The notes: a model not told the origin generated them from the letters alone. Counted from the stretch's first letter, positions 1 to 8,127 are shown. The stretch: 64,000 bases of DNA from JBAXEO01 sp963789515 (GCA_963789515.1 CAWBKW010000009.1:62001-126000), one strand, 5' to 3'. Translations and numbers: made by a program.

Positions 1-1
1 C

Positions 2-463
2 GTTGGGTTCGTGGTGTTCGTCGGGATACTCCTGCTCGGGAGGCCGTTGGTCCAGGGCCGTCTCACCGCCGCACGCAATCTCGATCGAGCGTCGGCGATC
101 ATCGCCGATACGAAGACGGACATTGCGGCGATCGACGACCGCGTGCGTGCCGTGTCAGCGACGTCCGGAAGCGGCTCAGGACCCGGCACATCCGCCGAGA
201 TCGCGGCCGCCCGGGGTCGGCTGAAGGAGGCGGCCGCGCTCTCCGAGACCGGATACGACCGGCTCACGTCCGACGAGCAGGAGCGAGCAGTGATCGTCAA
301 GGCGACCGCACTTGCACGGCTCGAGGTTCTCGACGCCGCCGCCGCGGTCCTGTCGGCGGGAACAACGGGCGTTCCGACCGGAGGAACTGAGCGGGCGCTC
401 AGGGAGTACGAAGCGGCGGTCGACAAGGTGCGACAGGCCGACGAGGCGCTTCTGAGGCTCTGA
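2..463 (+). CDS. 5'-truncated single-TM protein of unknown function
   Basis: The reading frame is open from the left window edge to a TGA at 461-463, so the true start lies outside. The visible N-terminus is a hydrophobic stretch (roughly residues 1-15, rich in V, F, L, I), followed by an Ala/Arg/Glu/Asp-rich sequence with heptad-like spacing and no cysteines, probably an extracytoplasmic helical region. I do not recognise a family. It is followed 65 bases later by another membrane protein gene on the same strand, so the two may be cotranscribed. A GTG at 11 is in frame but has no convincing ribosome binding site. Confidence 0.6.
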   Translation, partial: VGFVVFVGILLLGRPLVQGRLTAARNLDRASAIIADTKTDIAAIDDRVRAVSATSGSGSGPGTSAEIAAARGRLKEAAALSETGYDRLTSDEQERAVIVKATALARLEVLDAAAAVLSAGTTGVPTGGTERALREYEAAVDKVRQADEALLRL

Positions 464-527
464 GGGCGGAGTCCGGTCCGACGAGTCCTTGGCTGAAGGA
501 TACCGACGTGGATCTGAGGGGGCAGGC

Positions 528-1322
528 GTGAGCGCACAGGAGTTCTGGTCCGGTTGGTGGTGGCCGGCAGCGACGGCGTTGGTCGGTCTCGTGTTCGCCT
601 GGCTCGTCTTCGACCAATGGCTGCACCGGCGCAAACCCCATCAGCTTGCGTGGTCGGTAGGTCTGCTCATGTACGGAGTCGCGGCACTGATGGAGGCGGT
701 GTCCGAGTTCAGCGGGCACTGGAACCCGCTGGTGTATCGGCTCTACATCGTGCTTGCCGCTTCGATGGTGGGCTACCTCGGCCTTGGTTCGTACTATCTG
801 ATCGCCAAGAAGAAGACCGGCCCGCACATCTATCTGGGGATGCTCCTCGGCTGGGAGATCGTGTTCCTCTGGGGCGTGTTCAACACCATGCTCATCCCGA
901 CCAAACTCGTGCCCGGCATCACCGTGGGTGGCCAGGCCCTGGGCGCCGCGTCGACCTTCCCACGCATCATGTCGCTGCCGTTCAACATCACCGGTTCGAT
1001 CTTCCTGCTCGGCGGCGCGCTCATCTCGATCTGGCGCTTCGCGCGCAAGAGGGAGTTCGCGTACCGGATGTGGGCGAACGTCTTCATCGCGGCCGGGACC
1101 ATCATCATCGCGGGCGCCGGCAGCATGGCCAGGGCGGGGCTCAGCGTCGGTCTCTATCCCGCCGAGATGGTCGCCTCCGCGCTGCTGCTCGTCGGATTCC
1201 TCATGGCCGGGACGCTCGACAAGGGCGTCAAGGAGTCGGTGCAGCACGGGCGCGAGCGCCGCGCACGCGAGGCGGCGGCGCGAGCTGCCGAGGAGATGCC
1301 TCCGCCCGACGAGGCGTCGTAG
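528..1322 (+). CDS. Polytopic membrane protein of unknown function
   Basis: The GTG at 528 follows a GGGGGC-type purine stretch and gives a 264-residue protein beginning MSAQEFWSGWWWP. The frame is open further upstream, but the extra 13 residues are polar and lack a ribosome binding site. About seven hydrophobic segments are visible, and the C-terminal 30 residues are a charged Arg/Glu/Ala cytoplasmic tail. No metal, heme or catalytic motif stands out, and I do not recognise the family. It lies just upstream of the convergent CRP/FNR-type regulator gene, whose end is 21 bases away. Confidence 0.7.
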   Translation: MSAQEFWSGWWWPAATALVGLVFAWLVFDQWLHRRKPHQLAWSVGLLMYGVAALMEAVSEFSGHWNPLVYRLYIVLAASMVGYLGLGSYYLIAKKKTGPHIYLGMLLGWEIVFLWGVFNTMLIPTKLVPGITVGGQALGAASTFPRIMSLPFNITGSIFLLGGALISIWRFARKREFAYRMWANVFIAAGTIIIAGAGSMARAGLSVGLYPAEMVASALLLVGFLMAGTLDKGVKESVQHGRERRAREAAARAAEEMPPPDEAS

Positions 1323-1343
1323 GCCGCGAGCCGAACGTTCGGG

Positions 1344-2060
1344 TCAGCCCTCTTCGTAGCCGCTTCCGAGTGCGGCGAGCGCCCGCATGTCGGTGATGGT
1401 GACGTTCTGGCCGCTCACCTCCATGACTCCGTCGTCCTTGAGCCGCGCGAACGCTCGTGAGAGCGATTCGGGAGTGGTTCCGAGAGCCATGGCGAGTTCG
1501 CCCTTCTTCATGCCCAGGCTGACATGCAGCCCCGTGGCCGTGGGGCTGCCCGATTGCAGCGCGCGCTGGAAGACGTAGCGGGCGACACGGCTCGGGACAT
1601 CGAGCGCCAGCGTCGTGACGACCGCGGTGAAGTTCACGACGCGCGTAGCGAGATCCGCGAGCAGCGTGCGTGCCACCTGCGGCTCGTGGTCCAACAGCTC
1701 GAAGAGCGCTTCGGCCGGCACGCACGCGTAGGTCGCCGGCGTCGCAGCGTCGATGTTGGCCGGATAGCGCGCTCCGGCCATGGCCGCCACGGCGGCGAGC
1801 GGCTGGCCCGACTCGACGGTCTCGAAAGTGATCTGCCGGCCGTCTGCGCCCAGATAGAAGACGCGCGCCTTGCCCGCTATGAGCACACCGAACTCCTCGG
1901 CGGGTTCGCCCTCGCGTGCAAGCGAGGCCCCGCGCGCCACGTCGGCGACCCGCGCCTGGCGCGCGAGCACCGCCACTGCTTCGTCGGAGGCGGTACGCCA
2001 CAGCCTGCAGGCGCGGAAGGCGGCCCAGACGTCGGGACGGATGTCGGTCGGTGCGTCCAT
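1344..2060 (-). CDS. CRP/FNR-family transcriptional regulator, HcpR-like
   Basis: The 238-residue protein has a cyclic-nucleotide-binding-like beta-barrel (about residues 30-120), a dimerisation helix (about 125-155) and a C-terminal winged helix-turn-helix (about 187-222, with GELAMALGTTPESLSRAFAR as recognition region). It lacks the N-terminal Cys cluster of oxygen-sensing FNR, so it is more like the HcpR/DNR group that sense NO or nitrite, reportedly through heme. It is divergent from the ygbA-ferredoxin-hcp operon, and a near-perfect TTGA-N6-TCAA palindrome lies between them. I infer that it controls that operon and probably itself. The role is well supported by context, but the signal it senses is not visible in the sequence. 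Confidence 0.85.
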   Translation of the reverse strand: MDAPTDIRPDVWAAFRACRLWRTASDEAVAVLARQARVADVARGASLAREGEPAEEFGVLIAGKARVFYLGADGRQITFETVESGQPLAAVAAMAGARYPANIDAATPATYACVPAEALFELLDHEPQVARTLLADLATRVVNFTAVVTTLALDVPSRVARYVFQRALQSGSPTATGLHVSLGMKKGELAMALGTTPESLSRAFARLKDDGVMEVSGQNVTITDMRALAALGSGYEEG

Positions 2061-2174
2061 GGTGTCCGTTCGATAGAAGCGCCCCCGGCGGGTTCAGGGG
2101 TCCGCCCACATTCTACTCGCCGTCGGCGAGCGCGATCCGCTCTCGCGACACGTCCGCTCAGGAATCGTGTCGCT

Positions 2175-2190
2175 CTTGATGTACGTCAAG
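2175..2190 (+). promoter_or_regulatory. Probable CRP/FNR (HcpR-type) operator and promoter of the hcp operon
   Basis: CTTGATGTACGTCAAG is an inverted repeat with a single mismatched pair and matches the TTGAY-N4-RTCAA style of FNR/DNR/HcpR sites. Its centre (2182.5) lies about 41.5 bases before a predicted start near 2224 if TAGAGT at 2212-2217 is the -10 box. That is the textbook class II activator position. The ygbA-like gene begins at 2256. Confidence 0.75.
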
Positions 2191-2255
2191 GAACCGGCCT
2201 GAACCCATGCGTAGAGTCGGACTCGTTCCCCGTGTGAAGGAAGGACCGCTCACCC

Positions 2256-2732
2256 GTGAACGACCGATTCGCCGAGAAGCTGGCCGACCCCGTCATCGTG
2301 CACGACACCACGACGCTGGCGGACTTCGTCCAGATCTACTGCGACGGCCACCACAAGGATGCAGCGCGCAGGTCCGTCGAGACCGACGCCGCACAGCTCG
2401 GCATCTACGGGCGCAAGCATCCGGTCCTCTGTGCTGAGTGCGAGGCTCACCTGGCATACGCCGAGAAGCGTCGTGCGTACTGCAACCAGGACCCGAAGCC
2501 GTTCTGCGCCTACTGCGAGGTCCACTGCTACAAGAACGACGAGCGCGAGTGGCAGCGCCAGATGATGCGCTACTCGGGTCCCAAGTCGTGGCGCAAAGGC
2601 CATGCGATCGACGGCGTCAAGCACATGCTCGACGGCCGCAAGTACCGAAAGCTCGCCGAGGCCAAGGCCAAGACGGCCGCCGCCGAGAAGACCGCCGCGC
2701 CCGCGGCAGACAACCAGGAGGAATCCCGATGA
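2256..2732 (+). CDS. YgbA-family nitrosative-stress protein
   Basis: The 158-residue protein carries the signature of the nitrous-oxide-stimulated-promoter family (YgbA_NO). Its central region has closely spaced cysteines (CAEC, then CNQDPKPFCAYCEVHCYKN) and a following RQMMRYSGPK block. In enterobacteria ygbA is induced by NO through NsrR-type control and helps growth under nitrosative stress, but its biochemistry is unsettled. The C-terminus is an Ala/Lys/Glu-rich tail. The start follows AAGGA. The stop overlaps the ferredoxin start (ATGA, 2729-2732), so translation is coupled. Position behind the operator and ahead of hcp agrees with an NO-response role. Confidence 0.85.
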   Translation: MNDRFAEKLADPVIVHDTTTLADFVQIYCDGHHKDAARRSVETDAAQLGIYGRKHPVLCAECEAHLAYAEKRRAYCNQDPKPFCAYCEVHCYKNDEREWQRQMMRYSGPKSWRKGHAIDGVKHMLDGRKYRKLAEAKAKTAAAEKTAAPAADNQEESR

Positions 2733-3115
2733 GCACAACCGTGACACGCCAGATCGTCCGCATCGACGAGGAGCTCTGCAACGGCTGCGGCGTGTGCGTC
2801 TCGCCGTGCGCCGAAGGCGCGATCGTCATCGTCGACGGCAAGGCCCGCGTCGTGAAGGAAGAGCTGTGCGACGGAGCCGGCTTCTGTCTCGGCGTCTGCC
2901 CGACCGGCGCCCTGACGCTCGAGACCCGCGAGGCCGTCCCCTTCGACCACGACGCGGTCGAGGCGCACGTCGCCGAGCAGCCCAAGACCTACATCGCCCA
3001 GACCTGCTTCAACTGTGGCCGCTCGGAAGATGACGGCCCGCTGCTGCCGGTCCGCACGCAGGGGACGAGCACGTGGGTCTGCACGCGCTGCTTGCCGGCA
3101 CTGATTCACGGGTAG
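2729..3115 (+). CDS. Ferredoxin with C-terminal zinc-ribbon-like tail, hcp-linked
   Basis: The 128-residue protein starts at the ATG overlapping the upstream stop and is preceded by GGAGG. Residues 17-27 hold a complete CxxCxxCxxxC [4Fe-4S] motif. The second motif (47-57) reads CDGAGFCLGVC, so the second cysteine is replaced by Ala50, which suggests a [3Fe-4S] or altered cluster. The tail adds CFNC and CTRC pairs, a possible zinc ribbon. Related ferredoxins sit beside hcp in many anaerobes and are thought to pass electrons to Hcp, since no Hcr reductase is seen here. A 187-base gap containing a strong hairpin separates it from hcp. Confidence 0.85.
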   Translation: MSTTVTRQIVRIDEELCNGCGVCVSPCAEGAIVIVDGKARVVKEELCDGAGFCLGVCPTGALTLETREAVPFDHDAVEAHVAEQPKTYIAQTCFNCGRSEDDGPLLPVRTQGTSTWVCTRCLPALIHG

Positions 3116-3127
3116 TCGGCGGGGGTG

Positions 3128-3212
3128 GGGTGCGAGCGCGGGGGTCCGGTGCTCAGACATCCTCGCCGCTTCGCGGCTGCGGAACTGCGCCCGGACCCCC
3201 GCGCTCGCACCC
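3128..3212. repeat. Long inverted repeat with nested hairpin between ferredoxin and hcp
   Basis: Arms 3128-3149 and 3191-3212 are perfect 22-base reverse complements (85% or more GC), flanking a 41-base loop that holds a second hairpin (GCCGC/GCGGC at 3165-3177). There is no T run, so it is not a classical terminator. It sits inside the presumed hcp transcript. It could protect the upstream mRNA or attenuate hcp, or it may be a REP-like palindromic element. Confidence 0.8.
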
Positions 3213-3302
3213 TGCTCGCGAAACCCCCAAGACCAACTCCAGAGCGACGCGCAAGCGCCAGATGCCCTGAAGGCCTCTTCCAGAACGACGAAAGGATCGC
3301 GA

Positions 3303-4964
3303 ATGACCCCGAACGAGAGCGTCATGTTCTGCAACCAGTGCGAGCAGACGGCCCATGGGACCGCCTGCGAGAAGATCGGTGTGTGCGGCAAGTCGCCGGA
3401 CGTCTCGGCGTTGCAGGACCTGCTCGTGAATGCCTGCCGCGGCATCTCCATCGTCGCCCTCGACGCCGAGGGGCTCGGTATCGACACGTCGGTCGCCGGC
3501 GCGTTCGTGGCCGACGCGCTGTTCACCACGCTCACGAACGTCGACTTCGACGCCGAGTCCGTCGCCTCGATCACCCGCGATGGCGTTGCGCTCCGTGAGG
3601 CGCTCAAGGCCGACGTGCGCGAGGCCGGCGGAACGACCTCCTACGACGACCTGTACGCCACGTTCGAACCCGCCGAGTCGACCGCCGGGCTCATCGCCCA
3701 AGGCCGCGAGTTCGGCTCTCCCTGGGACACTTCGCGCGATGCCGACGTGCAGTCGCTTCAGGAGACCACGCTGTACGGCATGAAGGGCGTCGGCGCATAC
3801 GAGCATCACGCTCGCGCACTGGGCCACACCGACCCGGTCATCTACAGCTATCTCTTCAAGGCGCTCGCCGCGATGAGCGATGAGAACCTCGACCTGAACG
3901 CGTGGGTCGGCCTGACGCTCGAGTGCGGTGCGGCGAACCTGCGCACCATGGAGATCCTCGACGCGGCCAACACCGGCGCATACGGCGATCCCACGCCCAC
4001 GTCAGTCTCCCTCGGCCAGCGCAAGGGCAAGGCGATCCTGATCTCCGGCCACGACCTCGCCGACCTCAAGGCGCTGCTCGAGGCCACCAAGGGCACCGGC
4101 GTCGACGTCTACACCCACGGCGAGATGCTGCCGGCGCACGCGTACCCCGAACTGCACGCCTACGAGAACCTCGCCGGGCACTTCGGCACCGCGTGGCAGA
4201 ACCAGCACAAGGAGTTCCGCGAGTTCCCCGGCGCCATCCTGATGACCACCAACTGCCTGATGATCCCGCACGCCGAGTACAAGAGCCGCCTGTTCACCAG
4301 CGGGCCCGTGCGCTTCCCGGGTGTTCCGCACCTCACACGCGATGACTTCTCGGCTGTCGTCGAGAAGGCGCTCGCCGAGCCGGGATTCGAGTGGGACACG
4401 ACCGTCGGCGAGGTTCTCGTCGGCTTCGGCCACAACGCCGTGCTCGCCGTCGCCCCGACCGTCATCGAAGCCGTCAAGAGCGGCGCGATTCGCCACTTCT
4501 TCCTGGTCGGCGGGTGTGACGGCGCCCGTCCGGGGCGCAACTACTACACCGAGTTCGTCGAGGAGACCCCGAGCGACACCATCGTCATGACGCTGGCCTG
4601 CGGCAAGTTCCGCTTCTTCGACAAGCAGCTCGGCGAGATCGGCGGTCTTCCGCGCCTCATGGACGTCGGCCAGTGCAACGACGCCTACTCGGCGATCAAG
4701 ATCGCTGTCGCGCTCGCTGACGCGTTCGAGTGCGGCGTCAACGACCTGCCGCTGTCGATGATCCTGTCGTGGTACGAGCAGAAGGCCGTTGCGATCCTTC
4801 TGACCCTGCTCCACCTCGGCATCACCGACATCCGGCTTGGCCCCACCCTGCCGGCGTTCATCACTCCCAACGTCTTGGGCGTGCTCGTCGAGAACTTCGC
4901 GATCAAGCCGATCGCCGCGAGCCCCCGCGAGGACCTCAACGCCATCCTGGGCGAGAAAGCGTAG
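3303..4964 (+). CDS. hcp: Hybrid cluster protein (NO reductase / hydroxylamine reductase)
   Basis: The 553-residue protein is full length for the family. The N-terminus has the C10-x2-C13-x8-C22-x5-C28 motif typical of strict-anaerobe Hcp, binding a cubane cluster. Hybrid-cluster ligands sit in recognisable blocks: GGCDGARPGR, LACGKFRF, DVGQCNDAYSAI and the YEQKAVAILL segment near residue 480. Hcp is a cytoplasmic enzyme that reduces NO to N2O and can reduce hydroxylamine. The ATG at 3303 follows GAAAGGA. The gene is third in a probable NO-detoxification operon and is followed after six bases by a small heme-motif membrane protein. Confidence 0.95.
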   Translation: MTPNESVMFCNQCEQTAHGTACEKIGVCGKSPDVSALQDLLVNACRGISIVALDAEGLGIDTSVAGAFVADALFTTLTNVDFDAESVASITRDGVALREALKADVREAGGTTSYDDLYATFEPAESTAGLIAQGREFGSPWDTSRDADVQSLQETTLYGMKGVGAYEHHARALGHTDPVIYSYLFKALAAMSDENLDLNAWVGLTLECGAANLRTMEILDAANTGAYGDPTPTSVSLGQRKGKAILISGHDLADLKALLEATKGTGVDVYTHGEMLPAHAYPELHAYENLAGHFGTAWQNQHKEFREFPGAILMTTNCLMIPHAEYKSRLFTSGPVRFPGVPHLTRDDFSAVVEKALAEPGFEWDTTVGEVLVGFGHNAVLAVAPTVIEAVKSGAIRHFFLVGGCDGARPGRNYYTEFVEETPSDTIVMTLACGKFRFFDKQLGEIGGLPRLMDVGQCNDAYSAIKIAVALADAFECGVNDLPLSMILSWYEQKAVAILLTLLHLGITDIRLGPTLPAFITPNVLGVLVENFAIKPIAASPREDLNAILGEKA

Positions 4965-4970
4965 AGAACG

Positions 4971-5378
4971 ATGTCAGACCTCGATCGTGATACGACATCA
5001 GCAGCCGACGAGAGCGACGACGTCGCAGAGCAGACCGTCGAGTGCGCACCTGCCGGCCCGCGCTGGAAGCGGGTGCTCAAGTGGACCGCGATCGGTGTCG
5101 GCGGCACGCTGGTGTTCCTCGTGTTCGCGGCGTTCATGCTCTACAACTTCGGCGGCATGTGGGGCTCGGTCTACCCCGAGCTCGGCCCGCAGTACGAGCA
5201 GCTGGTGGCGTCCGGTCAGGCCCCTGCGTTGAGGAAGCGCTTCGTCATCCCGATTCCCGGGTGCCAGTGTCACAGCACCGACCCCGTGCTGACGGCACAG
5301 CACTCCAAGCGCCACATGAACGAATGCGGCAAGTGCCACAACACGCGGCCGGCCCACATGGAGCCCGGCGTGCTGTAG
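4971..5378 (+). CDS. Small membrane-anchored c-type heme protein in the hcp operon
   Basis: The 135-residue protein has an acidic cytoplasmic N-terminus, a basic stretch (R31-K37), one membrane helix (about 38-60) and a C-terminal domain expected outside the membrane. That domain contains CGKCH (C119-H123), a canonical CXXCH heme c site, and an unusual C98-Q-C100-H101 (CXCH) upstream. Conserved-looking His and Met residues (H110, H115, H128, M130) could be axial ligands. It starts six bases after hcp and so is probably cotranscribed. It resembles the heme ends of NapC/NrfH-type proteins but is much shorter. I infer a membrane electron carrier connected with nitrogen-oxide stress. Confidence 0.7.
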   Translation: MSDLDRDTTSAADESDDVAEQTVECAPAGPRWKRVLKWTAIGVGGTLVFLVFAAFMLYNFGGMWGSVYPELGPQYEQLVASGQAPALRKRFVIPIPGCQCHSTDPVLTAQHSKRHMNECGKCHNTRPAHMEPGVL

Positions 5379-5409
5379 GACCTCGCCTCACAGCACCCGC
5401 TCGAGCATC

Positions 5410-5443
5410 GCGGCCCGGCCTCCGGCGACGGAGGCCGGGCCGC
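5410..5443 (+). terminator. Terminator of the hcp operon
   Basis: A 14-bp GC stem (5410-5423 with 5430-5443) around a six-base loop is followed by CTGTCTTCGTG. It lies 32 bases past the heme-protein stop. Confidence 0.75.
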
Positions 5444-5550
5444 TGTCTTCGTGTCGGATTCGGGCGTCCGCACCGCCACTCTCTGCGCTACCATGGGTCG
5501 TGGCGGTCGACGGCCGCCCGTGCCCGCACGAGACCGCGTCGGAGGACCCG

Positions 5551-7392
5551 ATGGCCGAGATCATGCAGCACCTGACCGCGTTGGCTGATGAGATCGGCCC
5601 GCGTCCGGCGACGAGTGATGCCGAGAGCCGCGCCGCTGACTACATCACGTCGGTGTTCGTGGCGCGCGGGCTCGAACCCGAGACCCACGAGTTCGATTCG
5701 CCCCGGACCTACTCCTGGGCGTTCGTCATCTACTTCACCCTGACGCTGCTCTCGGCCGTGGTGGCGGGGATCAAGCCCGAGATCGCCGCGCTGAACTGGG
5801 GTGCGCTGCTTGTCTCAGCGGGTGTCGCGGTCTCATTCTGGCTCGACCTCGACACGCGCAGGGGAGGGCTCAGTCGGCTCATGCCCAAGGGCCCGAGCCA
5901 GAACGTCATCGCGCGCCACGTCCCCAAGTCCCGGCGTGGCGAGAAGCTCAAGAAGATCGTCATCGTCGCTCACTACGACACCGCCCGCGCGTCGCTCGCG
6001 TTCTCACCGGGGATGGTGCGTCAGTTCCCGGTGACGTTCGCCCTCATGAAGTGGGCGACGTTCCTCACGCCGGTCCTCATCCTCGCGATGGCGACCCCTT
6101 GGACCGCCAAGGCCGAGCCGTACCTGTGGTACGTGACGATGGTGCTCGCCGCCTACCTGCTCATTCCGCTGTTCATCAACGTCCAGCGCGAGCTGATGAT
6201 GCCGTTCGTCGACGGCGCCAACGACAATGCGTCGGGCGTCGCCGCGATGCTGGGCGTGCTCCACAACCTCGTTTCAGAGCCGGAGGCTTCGCGCTTCTCG
6301 ACCTCGCAGTTCGAACCGGTGCAGCGCGGAGCCGAGGCGGCACTCGCCGCCGACGTGGTTCCCGAGGGTGCGCTCCTCTCGTACTCGCCTGCCGGATCGC
6401 GCGACACCGCAAGCGAGCTGCCCGAGGACTTCCGTTGGGCCGAGCCGTCCGGAGAGGCCGCACGTCCTCCCCAGAAGGGCCAGGGCTTCCTGGAGTTCGG
6501 GACGATCGACTTCGCAGCCGTCGGCCCCGAGGCGTCCAAGCCGTCCAAGCCGGAGGAGCCGGTTGCGCCGGAACCGCCTGCACGCTCGAGCGTTTCTACC
6601 GGCCCCGATACGCTGCCCGGCTCGGGTGCCGTACCCGGGAGCGGTGCGACCGAAGACCCGTCGCGCAAGCGCCGCGGGCTTCTCGGCGGGCTGGGACTCG
6701 GCAAGAAGAAGAAGGAAGAGGACCACGACGTCAAAGGTTGGCTCGGGGTCGACGACGAGTTCGACGCTCGCAAGGCGGGCGCCGACATCGGGTCGTGGGA
6801 CAAGTTCGGTGACGGTGACGACGATGACGACGACGGCATCGGCTGGAAGGGCGGCTGGGCGGGCGACGACCCGATCGGCGACGATGACTTCTCGGCCAAC
6901 GAGGCAGCCCGTATCCGCCGCAGGGTCACCGAGTCGGTCGACCGCGAGCTGAGCGAGAAGGAAGTGTGGTTCGTCGCGACCGGTGCCGAGGAGGTCGGGA
7001 CCGTCGGCATGCAGGCGTTCCTTGACGACTACGGCGACGAGCTGCGCGACGCGCTCATCATCAACATCGACAACGTGGGCGCCGGTCAGCTCTCGTGGGT
7101 CACCGCTGAGGGCATGGCGCGCCGCTACCGTGCGGCCCAGCGGATCATCGGGCTCGCCAAACGCGCCTCCCGTGAGCGCGAGATCCTCGTGAAGCCGCGC
7201 GTCTTCAAGGGCCTCTCGACCGACGCCACGCCGGCGCTCGCTCGCGGCTTCAAGGCGATGACCCTCATGGCGTTCGACAACTCCGGCCTGCCGATGAACT
7301 GGCACTGGAAGACCGACACGACGGACAACATCGAGCCCGAGGTCGTCGAGCGCGTGGCCGACCTGGTCACCGAGATGATCCGCGAGGCCTAG
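5551..7392 (+). CDS. M28-family membrane metallopeptidase with long disordered insert
   Basis: The ATG at 5551 follows GGAGGA at good spacing, giving 613 residues. An upstream in-frame GTG (5500) lacks such a site. The M28 dizinc pattern is complete: H141 in AHYDT, D225 in ANDNASG, the catalytic E480-E481 pair in ATGAEEVG, D507 in INIDNVG and H585 in NWHWK. Hydrophobic segments near residues 53-90 and 160-205 imply membrane anchoring. Between D225 and E480 the domain is interrupted by about 200 residues of low-complexity Pro/Glu/Ser, a KKKK patch and a run of Asp. Such inserts are unusual in aminopeptidase-like M28 proteins. The substrate is unknown. Confidence 0.85.
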   Translation: MAEIMQHLTALADEIGPRPATSDAESRAADYITSVFVARGLEPETHEFDSPRTYSWAFVIYFTLTLLSAVVAGIKPEIAALNWGALLVSAGVAVSFWLDLDTRRGGLSRLMPKGPSQNVIARHVPKSRRGEKLKKIVIVAHYDTARASLAFSPGMVRQFPVTFALMKWATFLTPVLILAMATPWTAKAEPYLWYVTMVLAAYLLIPLFINVQRELMMPFVDGANDNASGVAAMLGVLHNLVSEPEASRFSTSQFEPVQRGAEAALAADVVPEGALLSYSPAGSRDTASELPEDFRWAEPSGEAARPPQKGQGFLEFGTIDFAAVGPEASKPSKPEEPVAPEPPARSSVSTGPDTLPGSGAVPGSGATEDPSRKRRGLLGGLGLGKKKKEEDHDVKGWLGVDDEFDARKAGADIGSWDKFGDGDDDDDDGIGWKGGWAGDDPIGDDDFSANEAARIRRRVTESVDRELSEKEVWFVATGAEEVGTVGMQAFLDDYGDELRDALIINIDNVGAGQLSWVTAEGMARRYRAAQRIIGLAKRASREREILVKPRVFKGLSTDATPALARGFKAMTLMAFDNSGLPMNWHWKTDTTDNIEPEVVERVADLVTEMIREA

Positions 7393-7416
7393 TCGCCCGG
7401 CTGGAAGGCACTCGGC

Positions 7417-8127
7417 CTAGGGCCAAGCCTCGGGCATCTCCATCTCCTCGATGTCCTCGCCCTCCTCGGCGAGTTCCTCCTCGGCTTCTGAGAATCCGAG
7501 GGGCTCTCCGTGTGGGCGGTGCCACGCGAGCCTGTCGGCGTAGAAGGCCATCGCCGTTCCCACGGTGACGAGTACGGCGCTCGCCGAGAAGACAGGCAGC
7601 ATCAGCGGCGAGCGCTGAAGGGCCACGATCACGATTCCGAACACGATGAAGCCGAGGTGCAGCAGGCCGCTGCCGGCCTTGGTGAGCCGGCCTTGGGTCA
7701 GATAGGACGGGCCGCGCACGCCGGCCACGGTCATGACCACCACCGCGACTTGGATCGCCGCCGCCAGGCCCAGGTAGACCGCGAGGCCGCGGCCCAGGTC
7801 CGAACTCGCCACACCTGCCACGACGCCCGCAGCGACCATGGCGACCGAGATCGCCAGGAGCAGTCGTCGCGAGAACAGGCGCTTGGGCACGCACAGCCCC
7901 ATCACCACGACGAGCGCCAGGATCTGCGGTGCAGCGATCGCGTTCATCGCGGAGACGTAGGAGGTGTAGCCGGCGCCCTGCTCCCAGCCGGGGATGGTCT
8001 TCTCGGCGAAGAGCACCCAGATGGTGCCGACGAAGGATTGCACGCCGAGCGATGCGAGGAGGATGACCGTGATCACCGTGAGCGCGAAGTCCCAGGAACG
8101 CTGACGGATGTGCTCGATATCGACCAT
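7417..8127 (-). CDS. Multi-TM protein paired with CcsA/CcmF-like gene
   Basis: The 236-residue protein has about six membrane helices and an acidic Glu-rich C-terminal tail. Its start overlaps the stop of the upstream cytochrome-assembly-like gene (ATGA on the minus strand), so the two are translationally coupled. The helix LLHLGFIVFGIVIV with its His resembles heme-handling helices of CcmF, which raises the possibility that the two genes form a split CcmF-like complex. No catalytic motif is present. I do not recognise a named family. Confidence 0.65.
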   Translation of the reverse strand: MVDIEHIRQRSWDFALTVITVILLASLGVQSFVGTIWVLFAEKTIPGWEQGAGYTSYVSAMNAIAAPQILALVVVMGLCVPKRLFSRRLLLAISVAMVAAGVVAGVASSDLGRGLAVYLGLAAAIQVAVVVMTVAGVRGPSYLTQGRLTKAGSGLLHLGFIVFGIVIVALQRSPLMLPVFSASAVLVTVGTAMAFYADRLAWHRPHGEPLGFSEAEEELAEEGEDIEEMEMPEAWP

